A stretch of DNA of 61,005 nucleotides, from NCBI GenBank assembly GCA_014190475.1, contig BJGL01000004.1, positions 1 to 61,005 of the forward strand, read 5' to 3'. This document shows, piece after piece, positions 28,545-36,178 of this stretch; position 1 is the stretch's first letter, and each line of letters begins with the position of its first letter. The stretch is from Bacteroidota bacterium (lineage in GTDB: Bacteria > Bacteroidota > Bacteroidia > Chitinophagales > Chitinophagaceae). A program made the translations under genes and the position numbers. Below the pieces are notes generated by a model. The model was not told the DNA's origin, searched no databases, and saw only the letters and a list, made by a program, of their open reading frames with translations.

Positions 28545-28573
28545 TAAAAAAACCGCCACCAGGCGGTTTTTTT
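28545..28573. terminator. Bidirectional terminator between ndk and DUF2141
   Basis: Perfect GC core CCGCC / GGCGG with an ACCA loop, flanked by A-tract and T-tract that extend the stem and serve as the U-run on both strands. It serves ndk (plus) and the DUF2141 gene (minus), whose stop touches it. Confidence 0.88.
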
Positions 28574-29039
28574 AATACTTGACCTTTATTGTAATTGTGG
28601 TGCCGTTTGAAGGAACAGAAAAGGAAGCTTTATGAAAACTGGGTGGGCCTGTTAAGCCCATCACATTATTCGAAAAACCATACCCCTCTTTTGGTAATCC
28701 AAACATTGATGTTAACATCTTTCCATTTTCATCTTCGTCATGCAGCAACGCAATCGCATAATTGCCAGGCTTTAAATTCTTTACAATAAAAGGAAGCTGT
28801 AGCTGTTTCACTATAATCCTGTATTTTAAATAAGCCTTATTGACATCAGCTGGATAACCTGTTGCCGTTGAAAAAATACTCAACAGAACCACTCCCCTGT
28901 TATTTCTAAGTCCTTGAAAATATATTCTTAGATCGCCTCCTGATGGCGTGACAGAATCAACTTGACCAGCAAGTTGCAACTGAAAAAAAAGCAGGACAAG
29001 ACTTATTGTAATTTTAGTGAACCACAGCTTCTTCCCCAT
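28572..29039 (-). CDS. DUF2141 secreted protein
   Basis: 155 aa with a signal peptide ending near LAGQ. DUF2141 pattern: LRIYFQGLRNNRGVVLLSIF, then FIVKNLKPGNYAIALLHDEDENGKM, MFGLPKEGYGFSNN, and a beta-rich end. These proteins are small periplasmic beta-sandwiches of unknown function. The ATG at 29039 lies 26 bases inside the end of the UbiD-family gene, in a different frame, so translation is probably coupled. Last gene of the malQ-epimerase-ubiD-DUF2141 run. Confidence 0.87.
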   Translation of the reverse strand: MGKKLWFTKITISLVLLFFQLQLAGQVDSVTPSGGDLRIYFQGLRNNRGVVLLSIFSTATGYPADVNKAYLKYRIIVKQLQLPFIVKNLKPGNYAIALLHDEDENGKMLTSMFGLPKEGYGFSNNVMGLTGPPSFHKASFSVPSNGTTITIKVKY

Positions 29040-30930
29040 AAAGTTGATCTTTATATTTTAGTGAGGGGGAAGGCATAAAAGCCCCTAATCCCAGTTGATC
29101 CCATTTTTTATCAACTTTTTCAATAGTTTCTTGATCAGCAACAATGATATTTGGCCAATCTCGTTGAAAATTATCCAGCTCCTTTGTTTTTCTTGTCCCA
29201 TCTAGCCCCATACAAGCCGTGTAAGGGAAGCCCGTCGACTTGAAGAGAAAGCCATCCCTTTTGGGATCTAAATTATTACAGAATCGCCACAGACTGGTAG
29301 CAAGATCATTTGGATTCACGGTGTGTTCTACATAGAGAATCATTTTGATACTTGCCATGGGTGGCAAGGATGCAATAGATTGATGTAATTCTCGAATATG
29401 ACCCGGCTTGTTTTTTTCAACGGCAATTAAAACACAAGGAATATCTAATTCAAGAAGTTTTGTATTTGCATCACGTATAGCTGATGAATGATTGAGCAGT
29501 AAATCTTTGAGAGCTGATGAACTAATGTTCAGCGGCGGACAGGAGTAATCTTCTTCTTTTTCCTCATCCATTTTACTCGTTCCATCAATACACATTTTTC
29601 CTCCAAATCCTAATTTGCTGCAACTATGGTCCAGTACATCCATTGGGCCGGTGGAAAAAGAAATATCAGTGGCGGGGTTAAGGTTTGCAAAAACATATTT
29701 AGCCAACTCCTGATAGGCTTGAATAGTGATACCCTGATCTGCAAGTACTAAGATTTTATTGAACATCATTTGACCAGCACCCCACATTGCATTCATTACT
29801 TTTTGCCCCTGCCCTGCGTATTCTTTATTGATCTTTGTAATCACAAGATTATGAAAGACACCTTCCACGGGCATATCCATATCCATAATCTCAGGAACCA
29901 TGGTCATTTTGATTGGTGCCAAAAAAATCCGCTCTGTTGCTTTCCCTAGCCAAGCATCTTCCTGGGGAGGAATGCCAACTATGGTAGCCGGATAGACCGC
30001 ATTTTTTCGATGAGTAATGGCGGTTACATGAAAACGAGGATACCAGTCCGGAAGGGAGTAATAGCCAGTATGATCTCCAAAAGGGCCTTCCCAAATTAAT
30101 TCTTCTGCAGGATCCACATACCCTTCGATAATAATATCTGCATCAGCAGGCACTTCTATGGCTGGTTGTGTTATGCAGCGAACCAGTTCCACCTTTTTTT
30201 TACGAAGAAAACCTGCTAACATATACTCGTCAACATTTTCAGGTAACGGCGCAGTTGCACTGTAAGCATAAACAGGATCTCCACCTAACGAAACAGCAAC
30301 GGGCATTTTCAATCCTGCTTTTTTATAAGCATTGAAGTGTTTGGCGCTGACCTTATGTTTATGCCAGTGCATCCCCGTTAATGTGGGCCCGAAAACTTGC
30401 ATACGATACATTCCAACGTTTCGGCTATTATTTTCAGGGTCTTTGGTATGAATAACTGGTAAAGTAATAAAGGGTCCGCCATCTTTAGGCCAACATGTCA
30501 ATACTGGGATTTTATTGAGATCCGGATTCAGCAACACAGATTCCTGACAAGCTCCTCTCCCATTAATAATTTTAGGCATCCAACTTGCAAATTGACCAAG
30601 TTTTGGAAGTAACCGCAGCTTGTCCAATATGTTTTCTTTAGGAGAAGAGAGAAGTTTAAACAAGTCCTCAATTTCACGCGCAATCTCATCCAGCGATTCA
30701 ACTCCCAAAGCCATACACATTCTCCTCTCACTTCCATACGCGTTCATTAGAACCGGGAAATCCGTGCCTGTATTCTCAAACAAAAGCGCTTTTCCACCTC
30801 CTCCAGATTTACTAATGCGGTCGGTAATTTCGGCAATTTCCAAATGTGGATTTACGTAAGCAGAAATCCGAACTAATTCTCCATTTTTTTCTAAAGCTTC
30901 AATAAAAGCTTGTTGATCTCTCCAGGCCAT
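29014..30930 (-). CDS. UbiD-family prenyl-FMN decarboxylase, probably menaquinone synthesis
   Basis: 638 aa, longer than E. coli UbiD (about 500) and in the size range of the SCO4490-like menaquinone decarboxylases. Conserved: MAWRDQQAFIEALEKNGELVR start, MYRMQVFGPTLTGMHWH, and the prFMN/active-site block with EGPFGDHTGYYS, WLGKATERIF. A UbiX-type flavin prenyltransferase is needed and is not in this window. Assignment to the futalosine-route menaquinone pathway (an MqnL-like step) is an inference from length and lineage; another aromatic acid could be the substrate. A TACTTTTA near-box lies 10 bases before the ATG (30941-30948). Overlaps DUF2141 by 26 bases. Confidence 0.85.
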   Translation of the reverse strand: MAWRDQQAFIEALEKNGELVRISAYVNPHLEIAEITDRISKSGGGGKALLFENTGTDFPVLMNAYGSERRMCMALGVESLDEIAREIEDLFKLLSSPKENILDKLRLLPKLGQFASWMPKIINGRGACQESVLLNPDLNKIPVLTCWPKDGGPFITLPVIHTKDPENNSRNVGMYRMQVFGPTLTGMHWHKHKVSAKHFNAYKKAGLKMPVAVSLGGDPVYAYSATAPLPENVDEYMLAGFLRKKKVELVRCITQPAIEVPADADIIIEGYVDPAEELIWEGPFGDHTGYYSLPDWYPRFHVTAITHRKNAVYPATIVGIPPQEDAWLGKATERIFLAPIKMTMVPEIMDMDMPVEGVFHNLVITKINKEYAGQGQKVMNAMWGAGQMMFNKILVLADQGITIQAYQELAKYVFANLNPATDISFSTGPMDVLDHSCSKLGFGGKMCIDGTSKMDEEKEEDYSCPPLNISSSALKDLLLNHSSAIRDANTKLLELDIPCVLIAVEKNKPGHIRELHQSIASLPPMASIKMILYVEHTVNPNDLATSLWRFCNNLDPKRDGFLFKSTGFPYTACMGLDGTRKTKELDNFQRDWPNIIVADQETIEKVDKKWDQLGLGAFMPSPSLKYKDQLYGEEAVVH

Positions 30931-30971
30931 ACTGCTTATTTAAAAGTAATTCTACAACAATTGTAATACCC

Positions 30972-32003
30972 CTATTGTTCATTTTTTTGTAGTCCAGCAT
31001 AAATAACACCTAACCCAGCTTGACTCGGTAATTTAACAATGCCCTCCTGATAGGAAATACCACTGGAGAGGTCCTCCGCCAACAACAAGGGCCCATCCAT
31101 ATCTAAAAAATCAACCCACTCCTTCAAATGACCAATCGCAGCCGACCCAATAGTGGATTCATTCATACTTCCTAACATAATCTTTAATCCTAGCGCACGC
31201 GCTTGTTTTATCATACGTCGAGCTGGGGTGATGCCCCCACATTTCGTGAGCTTAATATTGATGCCATCAAAACAAGAAGCACAGGTCGCTACATCTTTTT
31301 CAAAAACGCATGATTCGTCTGCAAAAAGAGGCAAGCATGAAATCGATTTCAACCGCTCCATCTCCTCCCAATTTTCTTTAGCCAAGGGTTGTTCAACCAG
31401 CTCAACACCCAGTGCTGACAGCTTGGGAATTAGTTGAACAGCGGTTTCAAAATCCCAACCTGCGTTCGCATCAACTCTAAATGGCACCGTCGTATGCGCT
31501 CGAAGTTTTTCCAGCATGCTGATATCTTCAGGAGATCCGACTTTTATTTTATAAACAGGCCAAGGTCTTTCCTGCATTTTAAAAAGCATTCGCTCGGGCG
31601 TATCCATTCCAATGGTAAAATCAGTAAGAGGTCCTGTATTACCAGTACCTCCCCATGCTTGATAGAGGGGTATTCCTTTCCTTTTTGCATATAAATCCCA
31701 ACCTGCCATGTCGAGTGCACATATCAAAAAGGGATTTCCTGGAATTAAATGGTGTAAAAAATGCCAAAATCGTTCTGGATCAGTGAATGCGAAACGTTCA
31801 ATAGCAGCCCGATTTTTTTCCAACGTTTCGACTAAATTTTCCAGGGTTACTTGGTAATATGAAATAGCCGGTGCTTCTCCGTAACCACGCCAATTTCCAA
31901 TTTCAAGCTCAACAACCAATGTAGGCTGATGCGTTTTAGTACCCTTTGAAATGGTAAAGGGATGACGAAATTGTAACTCATGAGCCCAATAACGAACCTG
32001 CAT
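30972..32003 (-). CDS. Dipeptide epimerase (L-Ala-D/L-Glu type), enolase superfamily
   Basis: 343 aa from the ATG at 32003 (MQVRYWAHELQFRHPF). The enolase-superfamily muconate-lactonising subgroup is clear: catalytic Lys pair in YKIKVG, metal ligands Asp in RVDANAGW, Glu in LVEQPL, Asp in LFADES, and the second catalytic Lys in NIKLTKCGG. Members of this set epimerise the L-Ala-D-Glu dipeptide from murein turnover, though several Bacteroidota relatives prefer other dipeptides. Lies 22 bases after malQ and 41 bases before the UbiD gene, so likely in the same transcript. Confidence 0.9.
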   Translation of the reverse strand: MQVRYWAHELQFRHPFTISKGTKTHQPTLVVELEIGNWRGYGEAPAISYYQVTLENLVETLEKNRAAIERFAFTDPERFWHFLHHLIPGNPFLICALDMAGWDLYAKRKGIPLYQAWGGTGNTGPLTDFTIGMDTPERMLFKMQERPWPVYKIKVGSPEDISMLEKLRAHTTVPFRVDANAGWDFETAVQLIPKLSALGVELVEQPLAKENWEEMERLKSISCLPLFADESCVFEKDVATCASCFDGINIKLTKCGGITPARRMIKQARALGLKIMLGSMNESTIGSAAIGHLKEWVDFLDMDGPLLLAEDLSSGISYQEGIVKLPSQAGLGVIYAGLQKNEQ

Positions 32004-32025
32004 ATACAACTTTACGCGAAGATAG

Positions 32026-34722
32026 CTACTGGACTCTACCGGCGTCTGTGATTGCCTGACGTACTAATGCAGTAAATTCTCGATTACTTATTAAATCCTC
32101 CAGATTCATGTGAAGCCGGTACTGCCAATAGTGCTTAGGATTGGCCGGGTCATTAATGCGCTCCTCACGAGGATCTAGCCTACGGACAGACTCACTCATA
32201 CCGAGCAAATCCTGTAATTGAAATATACTCCACATTGCAGGCGAACGAAGATGCTGAACAACGATGGCTCGATTAATCCAGGCCTCACAAAATTGTGGGG
32301 CATCTCCCCATTGCTCCATAACCTGGTTGTAGAATTGCTGCGTACGGGTACGGTTTTCTTCCCACCAACCACGAATAGTGCTCATGTCATGCGTGGAAGG
32401 TGTGACCACCGATAAATAAGGAGCTTGAGCAGGATTAAAAAAGGACTGGGAAGGATCTTTTGGCATACGTTGAATTTCCAAACTCAATATTCCTGTTTGT
32501 TTCATAACATCAGGGACACAATGAGGAACCATCCCCAAATCTTCGCCACAAATCAACATATTCGTAGCTTCCTTCAGGAACGGCAGCTTCTGCATCGCTT
32601 CCTGGTACCAAAAATGATCTTGCCTCCTGTAGAAATAATCATGATATAATTCAAGCAACTTTCCCCTTACACTTGAATCCAGCTGCCGAAAAGACCAGGT
32701 TTTTTCAATGCCTATTCGAAAATGAAATCTACTTCCATTGGAGAATGGTTCTTCAAAAAGCAAAATGTTGGCCTGTAGCTCTAATAAACCTGCTTTCAGT
32801 CGATCAGCTGCAGGATTTTTTTGAATAGCTTCAAAGTATTGCTCGATCTTGAGTTGCGAATCGTATAACGGGGAAAATATCCATGCTCCATGGGTATCTT
32901 TTATTAAAAATTGTTCTTTTACTTGAAACTGTTGTTGACCAAATAGCTCCAACAGTACCTCCTCATTGATATAGGGCTTGCAATAGCGGTTATGATCAAT
33001 ATAAATCCCATGACGCTGAAATTCCTCTTTTGTAATAGGAAGACAAGGCACAAATCTTCCTAAAACACCTTGAACTGCATCAGTAGGGATACTCCAAATT
33101 CTAAAAAAACCCAAGATGTGATCAATTCGAAAAGTGTCAAAATAATAACTCATTTGTTCAAACCGCTGTTTCCACCAGGCAAATCCATCCTGCTGCATTT
33201 TTTTCCAGTTATAGGTTGGAAAGCCCCAGTTCTGACCAATGGCCGTAAAATCATCGGGTGGAGCACCTGCCTGCCAATCCATATTATAGAGACTTGGATC
33301 CACCCAAGCATCAACTCCATATCGATAGATGCCTATGGGAATATCACCTTTTAATACTAATCCCTTTTTATGCGTATAAGCAACTGCTTCCTTTAACTGT
33401 AGATCTAAATGGAATTGCACAAAAGCATAAAATAAAACCTTGGTTCGGGTAGCCCCGCTTTTAAAAAGTTGATCCGTATCTGAAGCAGTGTAGATGGAAG
33501 CGGTTGGCCAATTTTTAAATTGAGTAGTTCCAAACTGATCTCGGTAATAGCAAAAGGCCGCATAGGGTTTTAACCAATGTTTATTTTGTTGAAAAAAAGT
33601 CTTGAAAGCTGGATCAGCCATCGTGTCTTCACCCTGCACTTCAAATAGTTTTCGCAATGTGTCCAGTTTGACCCGGATCACGGCTTCATAATCTATTGCC
33701 TTTTTGTTGTTGAGTTGCTCCTGAACTTTACGCAAAGGTCTTAATAGAACTGCATGTTTAGTGCCCGCTACTTGGGCTAGATTAATATAGATAGGGTGTA
33801 AGGCAAATGCAGATATTGCTGCGTAAGGATAGGAGTCTTGCCAGGTTTGTGTGGCAATTGTATCATTAATAGGAAGAAGTTGTATTAAGCGCAAACCAGC
33901 TGCTTGTGACCAATCTGCTAATTTTTTTATATCCGTAAACTCTCCAATTCCAAAACTTTGTTGTGTTCTTAAACTAAATACTGGAATAGAAACCCCGGAA
34001 CCTCGCCAGCTTGTGTTGGGTAATTTTATAAACCCGTCATGCAAAAAATAGCAACTGTTTGGTTGTTTTAAAAATGTAGGTAGTATTCTATTTTCACCTT
34101 CTTCAAACTGAATGAATCGCTTTTGAGCTGTATCCCACACGCCGTACTTATAGAAGACTGGAAACGGTTGGTCTTTCAAATCCAATGCGATCTCCCACCA
34201 ATTTTTTTTCTTTTGCAATAAAAGGGGTTGGTCAGTTGACCAATGATGCAACGGCTCCACATTACCCAGCAAACAAACCTGGTGGTGTGCTTGTAGTAAG
34301 GGGGCCTTCACCCGAAATATATGTGATCCAGTAGCCGTTCTTTTTGTAGCTCCCTTACGTTTAGGCAAAAGCACTTCTTGAAAGGGAGTGGTGAAAAAAG
34401 CATTCTCAAAATCACCAGCATGATTCCAGGTGTCATAAGAAACTATGGTTGCGTTTGAATTTTCAAGGGAGATGACACGATCATTCCCCCACTCCGCCCA
34501 TAAAGTTCCATCCTGGTTTTTGAGCAAATATTTGTACTGTAGTTGCGCGGTTTTTCCACGCAGAGGAATCTCAATGTTTAATTGCCAAGTGTCTTCATCC
34601 AAAAACACCATGGGGACGGCTGCCTCTTGCTTTAATAGTCCCAAAGCAGAATTGTTCCCCATAACCAGGAGTTCCTGCCCATATTGGGTGCGGAATCTTA
34701 TATTGAATTGCAGGCGGGGCAC
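32026..34722 (-). CDS. malQ: 4-alpha-glucanotransferase, DPE2-like with two N-terminal starch-binding (CBM20) domains
   Basis: 898 aa, much longer than E. coli MalQ (about 690). Two CBM20-type domains come first (about 1-115 and 130-245), then a GH77 barrel. Catalytic region: RIDHILGFFR nucleophile Asp (about 532), CGEDLGMVP acid/base Glu (about 725), STHDMSTIRGWW transition-state Asp (about 778). This is the plant DPE2/bacterial DPE2-like layout, which moves glucose between maltose and branched glucans. No signal peptide, so cytosolic. The start is GTG at 34722: an in-frame stop lies three codons upstream and no ATG fits. An 8-bp inverted repeat (34743-34765) sits just upstream as a candidate operator. 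Confidence 0.93.
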   Translation of the reverse strand: MPRLQFNIRFRTQYGQELLVMGNNSALGLLKQEAAVPMVFLDEDTWQLNIEIPLRGKTAQLQYKYLLKNQDGTLWAEWGNDRVISLENSNATIVSYDTWNHAGDFENAFFTTPFQEVLLPKRKGATKRTATGSHIFRVKAPLLQAHHQVCLLGNVEPLHHWSTDQPLLLQKKKNWWEIALDLKDQPFPVFYKYGVWDTAQKRFIQFEEGENRILPTFLKQPNSCYFLHDGFIKLPNTSWRGSGVSIPVFSLRTQQSFGIGEFTDIKKLADWSQAAGLRLIQLLPINDTIATQTWQDSYPYAAISAFALHPIYINLAQVAGTKHAVLLRPLRKVQEQLNNKKAIDYEAVIRVKLDTLRKLFEVQGEDTMADPAFKTFFQQNKHWLKPYAAFCYYRDQFGTTQFKNWPTASIYTASDTDQLFKSGATRTKVLFYAFVQFHLDLQLKEAVAYTHKKGLVLKGDIPIGIYRYGVDAWVDPSLYNMDWQAGAPPDDFTAIGQNWGFPTYNWKKMQQDGFAWWKQRFEQMSYYFDTFRIDHILGFFRIWSIPTDAVQGVLGRFVPCLPITKEEFQRHGIYIDHNRYCKPYINEEVLLELFGQQQFQVKEQFLIKDTHGAWIFSPLYDSQLKIEQYFEAIQKNPAADRLKAGLLELQANILLFEEPFSNGSRFHFRIGIEKTWSFRQLDSSVRGKLLELYHDYFYRRQDHFWYQEAMQKLPFLKEATNMLICGEDLGMVPHCVPDVMKQTGILSLEIQRMPKDPSQSFFNPAQAPYLSVVTPSTHDMSTIRGWWEENRTRTQQFYNQVMEQWGDAPQFCEAWINRAIVVQHLRSPAMWSIFQLQDLLGMSESVRRLDPREERINDPANPKHYWQYRLHMNLEDLISNREFTALVRQAITDAGRVQ

Positions 34723-34742
34723 AATCGTTTAGGCAATCACGC

Positions 34743-34765
34743 TAATGTGTGTACGAAACACATTA
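34743..34765. promoter_or_regulatory. Inverted repeat upstream of malQ (candidate operator)
   Basis: Perfect 8-bp arms TAATGTGT and ACACATTA with a 7-bp spacer, 21 bases upstream of the malQ GTG. It directly adjoins, on the malQ side, a -7-like box TATTTTCG (minus strand, 34766-34773, one mismatch). Position just after a promoter suggests a repressor site, or alternatively a hairpin in the malQ leader. Confidence 0.4.
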
Positions 34766-34836
34766 CGAAAATAATGAAAATCAACAATTCAAGTACAGTT
34801 TTTCAGCTTTGATTTTAGTAATTCAATGAGACGCTA

Positions 34837-34844
34837 TAATTTTG
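34837..34844 (+). promoter_or_regulatory. -7 promoter box for the two small membrane-protein genes
   Basis: TAATTTTG, exact TAnnTTTG, 14 bases before the ATG at 34859. It lies inside the longer open frame that begins at 34826, which argues for the later start. Confidence 0.5.
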
Positions 34845-34858
34845 CACAAAATCAAAAA

Positions 34859-35014
34859 ATGGAACAAACTAAAAAGAATAAAGGGATTTGGTGGTTAGTT
34901 TTCTTTGCCTCTACCGCAGCCTTAATTTGGGCGATAGCAGCCCATTGGGAATGGCTAACACTTATTCTACCCTTCCAGACCACTGCGTTTGTTAAGGCAA
35001 TGGATATCATGTGA
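34859..35014 (+). CDS. Small single-span membrane protein, unknown function
   Basis: 51 aa from the ATG at 34859: a lysine-rich start (MEQTKKNKG), one hydrophobic span (IWWLVFFASTAALIWAIAAHW) and a mixed tail. I do not recognise a family. The reading frame is supported by the promoter box just upstream and by a 1-base stop/start overlap (TGATG, 35012-35016) with the next gene, which also encodes a small membrane protein. An alternative ATG at 34826 would place the start before the promoter box. Confidence 0.6.
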   Translation: MEQTKKNKGIWWLVFFASTAALIWAIAAHWEWLTLILPFQTTAFVKAMDIM

Positions 35015-35391
35015 TGCTCAAGTTGCATTTTTTATTTTTTTGTTTTCTGATTGTATGTTCTACAACCGGGTCTTACGCCTCGCATCCAGTTCAATTACCT
35101 GTTTCCATGCTTAGGGGAAAAGATAATTCCCAGCTTAAAACCTCTTCCAGTAAAGTCCAGATAATAGATCTTAGAGCAATTAGGCGGTTAATTCACAAAC
35201 AAATTGAGACAGAAAAAACTGAATTGGCCCTTTTATTGATTCTGTCTGTTTTGGTTCCTCCCCTTGCTGTATTTTTAAAAGAAAGGCAAATCAACAGCCG
35301 ATTCTGGCTAAGCTTATTACTGACACTTTTATTTTGGCTTCCCGGTGTCATTTACTCCATTTTAGTTATACTAGCTCCCAATCAAGCATAA
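35014..35391 (+). CDS. Pmp3/YqaE-like membrane protein with signal peptide
   Basis: 125 aa from the ATG at 35014, which shares its A with the preceding TGA stop. N-terminal signal sequence (MLKLHFLFFCFLIVCSTTGSYA), a polar linker of about 45 residues, then a Pmp3/UPF0057-type double-span module: LLILSVLVPPLAVFLKE, a short turn, and LLLTLLFWLPGVIYSILVIL. Pmp3-type proteins are usually about 50 residues and consist of that module only. The signal peptide and linker make this a longer, exported or membrane-inserted version, as in several Bacteroidota. Function unknown; stress-linked membrane potential roles are known for yeast Pmp3. Confidence 0.75.
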   Translation: MLKLHFLFFCFLIVCSTTGSYASHPVQLPVSMLRGKDNSQLKTSSSKVQIIDLRAIRRLIHKQIETEKTELALLLILSVLVPPLAVFLKERQINSRFWLSLLLTLLFWLPGVIYSILVILAPNQA

Positions 35392-35412
35392 AAAAAGGGC
35401 CATAAGGCCCTT
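35390..35412 (-). terminator. Terminator after rplT
   Basis: Stem AAGGGCC / GGCCCTT with an ATAA loop; on the minus strand it ends in a run of T (35390-35396 region), 24 bases past the rplT stop. It also overlaps the end of the convergent Pmp3-like gene. Confidence 0.82.
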
Positions 35413-35435
35413 GAATAGTAGAAAAAAATAATTTA

Positions 35436-35780
35436 CTATTTAACGGAATTGATTAATCCCTTAAAGGTTTCGGGATTGTTCATAGCCAGATCGGCAAGTA
35501 CTTTTCTGTCTAATTCAATTCCTTTCTCCTGAAGCTTTTTAATAAAAACAGAATAAGTCATTCCTTCTTCGCGCACGGCAGCGTTGATACGCGCAATCCA
35601 TAAAGAACGATATTCGCGCTTTTTCAATTTACGACCCACAAACATGTAGGTCATACCTTTTTCGACAACATTTTTAGCTACCGTTAAAACGTTTTTACGT
35701 TTGCCATAAAAACCTTTGGCTTGCTTTAATATTTTTTTACGTCTAGCTTTAGAAGCGACGGCATTTTTTGAACGTGGCAT
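35436..35780 (-). CDS. rplT: 50S ribosomal protein L20
   Basis: 114 aa, family length. Begins [30 protein letters not shown], and contains [19 protein letters not shown] and the globular end with [11 protein letters not shown]. Binds 23S rRNA early in 50S assembly and, in E. coli and Bacillus, represses its own operon by binding mRNA. Lies 33 bases after rpmI and before a strong terminator. Confidence 0.97.
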   Translation of the reverse strand: MPRSKNAVASKARRKKILKQAKGFYGKRKNVLTVAKNVVEKGMTYMFVGRKLKKREYRSLWIARINAAVREEGMTYSVFIKKLQEKGIELDRKVLADLAMNNPETFKGLINSVK

Positions 35781-35813
35781 AATTCAGAAATTAAAGATGA
35801 TTAAAAGAGTGGT

Positions 35814-36011
35814 TTACTTAAGTCGCAATAAGCGTTTTACAAAATCAACATGAGATTTGGCAACAGTGCCATCTAATCGCATGTTACGCTTTCTTTTTTT
35901 GGACTTCTTAGTAAGAATGTGACGCTTGAAACTCTTTTGGTGCATAATCTTTCCAGTACCAGTCACTTTAAAGCGTTTTTTGGCACTAGAATTGGTTTTT
36001 ACCTTTGGCAT
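35814..36011 (-). CDS. rpmI: 50S ribosomal protein L35
   Basis: 65 aa, family length: [20 protein letters not shown] start, [20 protein letters not shown] basic stretch and VKRLLRL end. In most bacteria rpmI directly follows infC; here a 2.6-kb metalloprotease gene and a terminator lie between. It has its own -7 box (36090-36097) and a leader of about 70 nt with possible pseudoknot structure, then rplT follows. Confidence 0.96.
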   Translation of the reverse strand: MPKVKTNSSAKKRFKVTGTGKIMHQKSFKRHILTKKSKKRKRNMRLDGTVAKSHVDFVKRLLRLK

Positions 36012-36083
36012 CGGTAATAGTATTAATGTTTAACCCTTGAGGCATTCCCCACAGGGGGACCTTTTTCGAACCTCTTCGGCAAT
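36012..36083 (-). promoter_or_regulatory. Structured rpmI-rplT leader (candidate L20 autoregulatory site)
   Basis: Between the -7 box and the rpmI ATG the RNA can form a 4-bp hairpin CGAA / TTCG whose loop GAGG (plus-strand 36071-36074) is complementary to CCTC downstream (36039-36042), enclosing a second hairpin TCCCC / GGGGA (36046-36059). Together these give an H-type pseudoknot layout ending 28 bases before the ATG. E. coli L20 represses rpmI-rplT through a pseudoknot. This link is an inference; I could not fold the RNA. Confidence 0.4.
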
Positions 36084-36089
36084 GGGACG

Positions 36090-36097
36090 CAAAGTTA
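36090..36097 (-). promoter_or_regulatory. -7 promoter box for rpmI-rplT
   Basis: TAACTTTG on the minus strand, exact TAnnTTTG, between the metalloprotease terminator and rpmI. It indicates independent transcription of the L35-L20 pair. Confidence 0.55.
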
Positions 36098-36120
36098 AGC
36101 TAAACTTTATTATGAAAAAC

Positions 36121-36155
36121 AAAAAACCAGGCTCTTTTGAATAAAGCCTGGTTTT
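36121..36155 (-). terminator. Strong terminator after the metalloprotease gene
   Basis: Perfect 11-bp stem AAAACCAGGCT / AGCCTGGTTTT (36123-36133 and 36145-36155) with a T-run on the minus strand, 24 bases past the metalloprotease stop. It separates thrS-infC-metalloprotease from rpmI-rplT. Confidence 0.9.
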
Positions 36156-36178
36156 AATATTTAGATAAACCTAAATAA

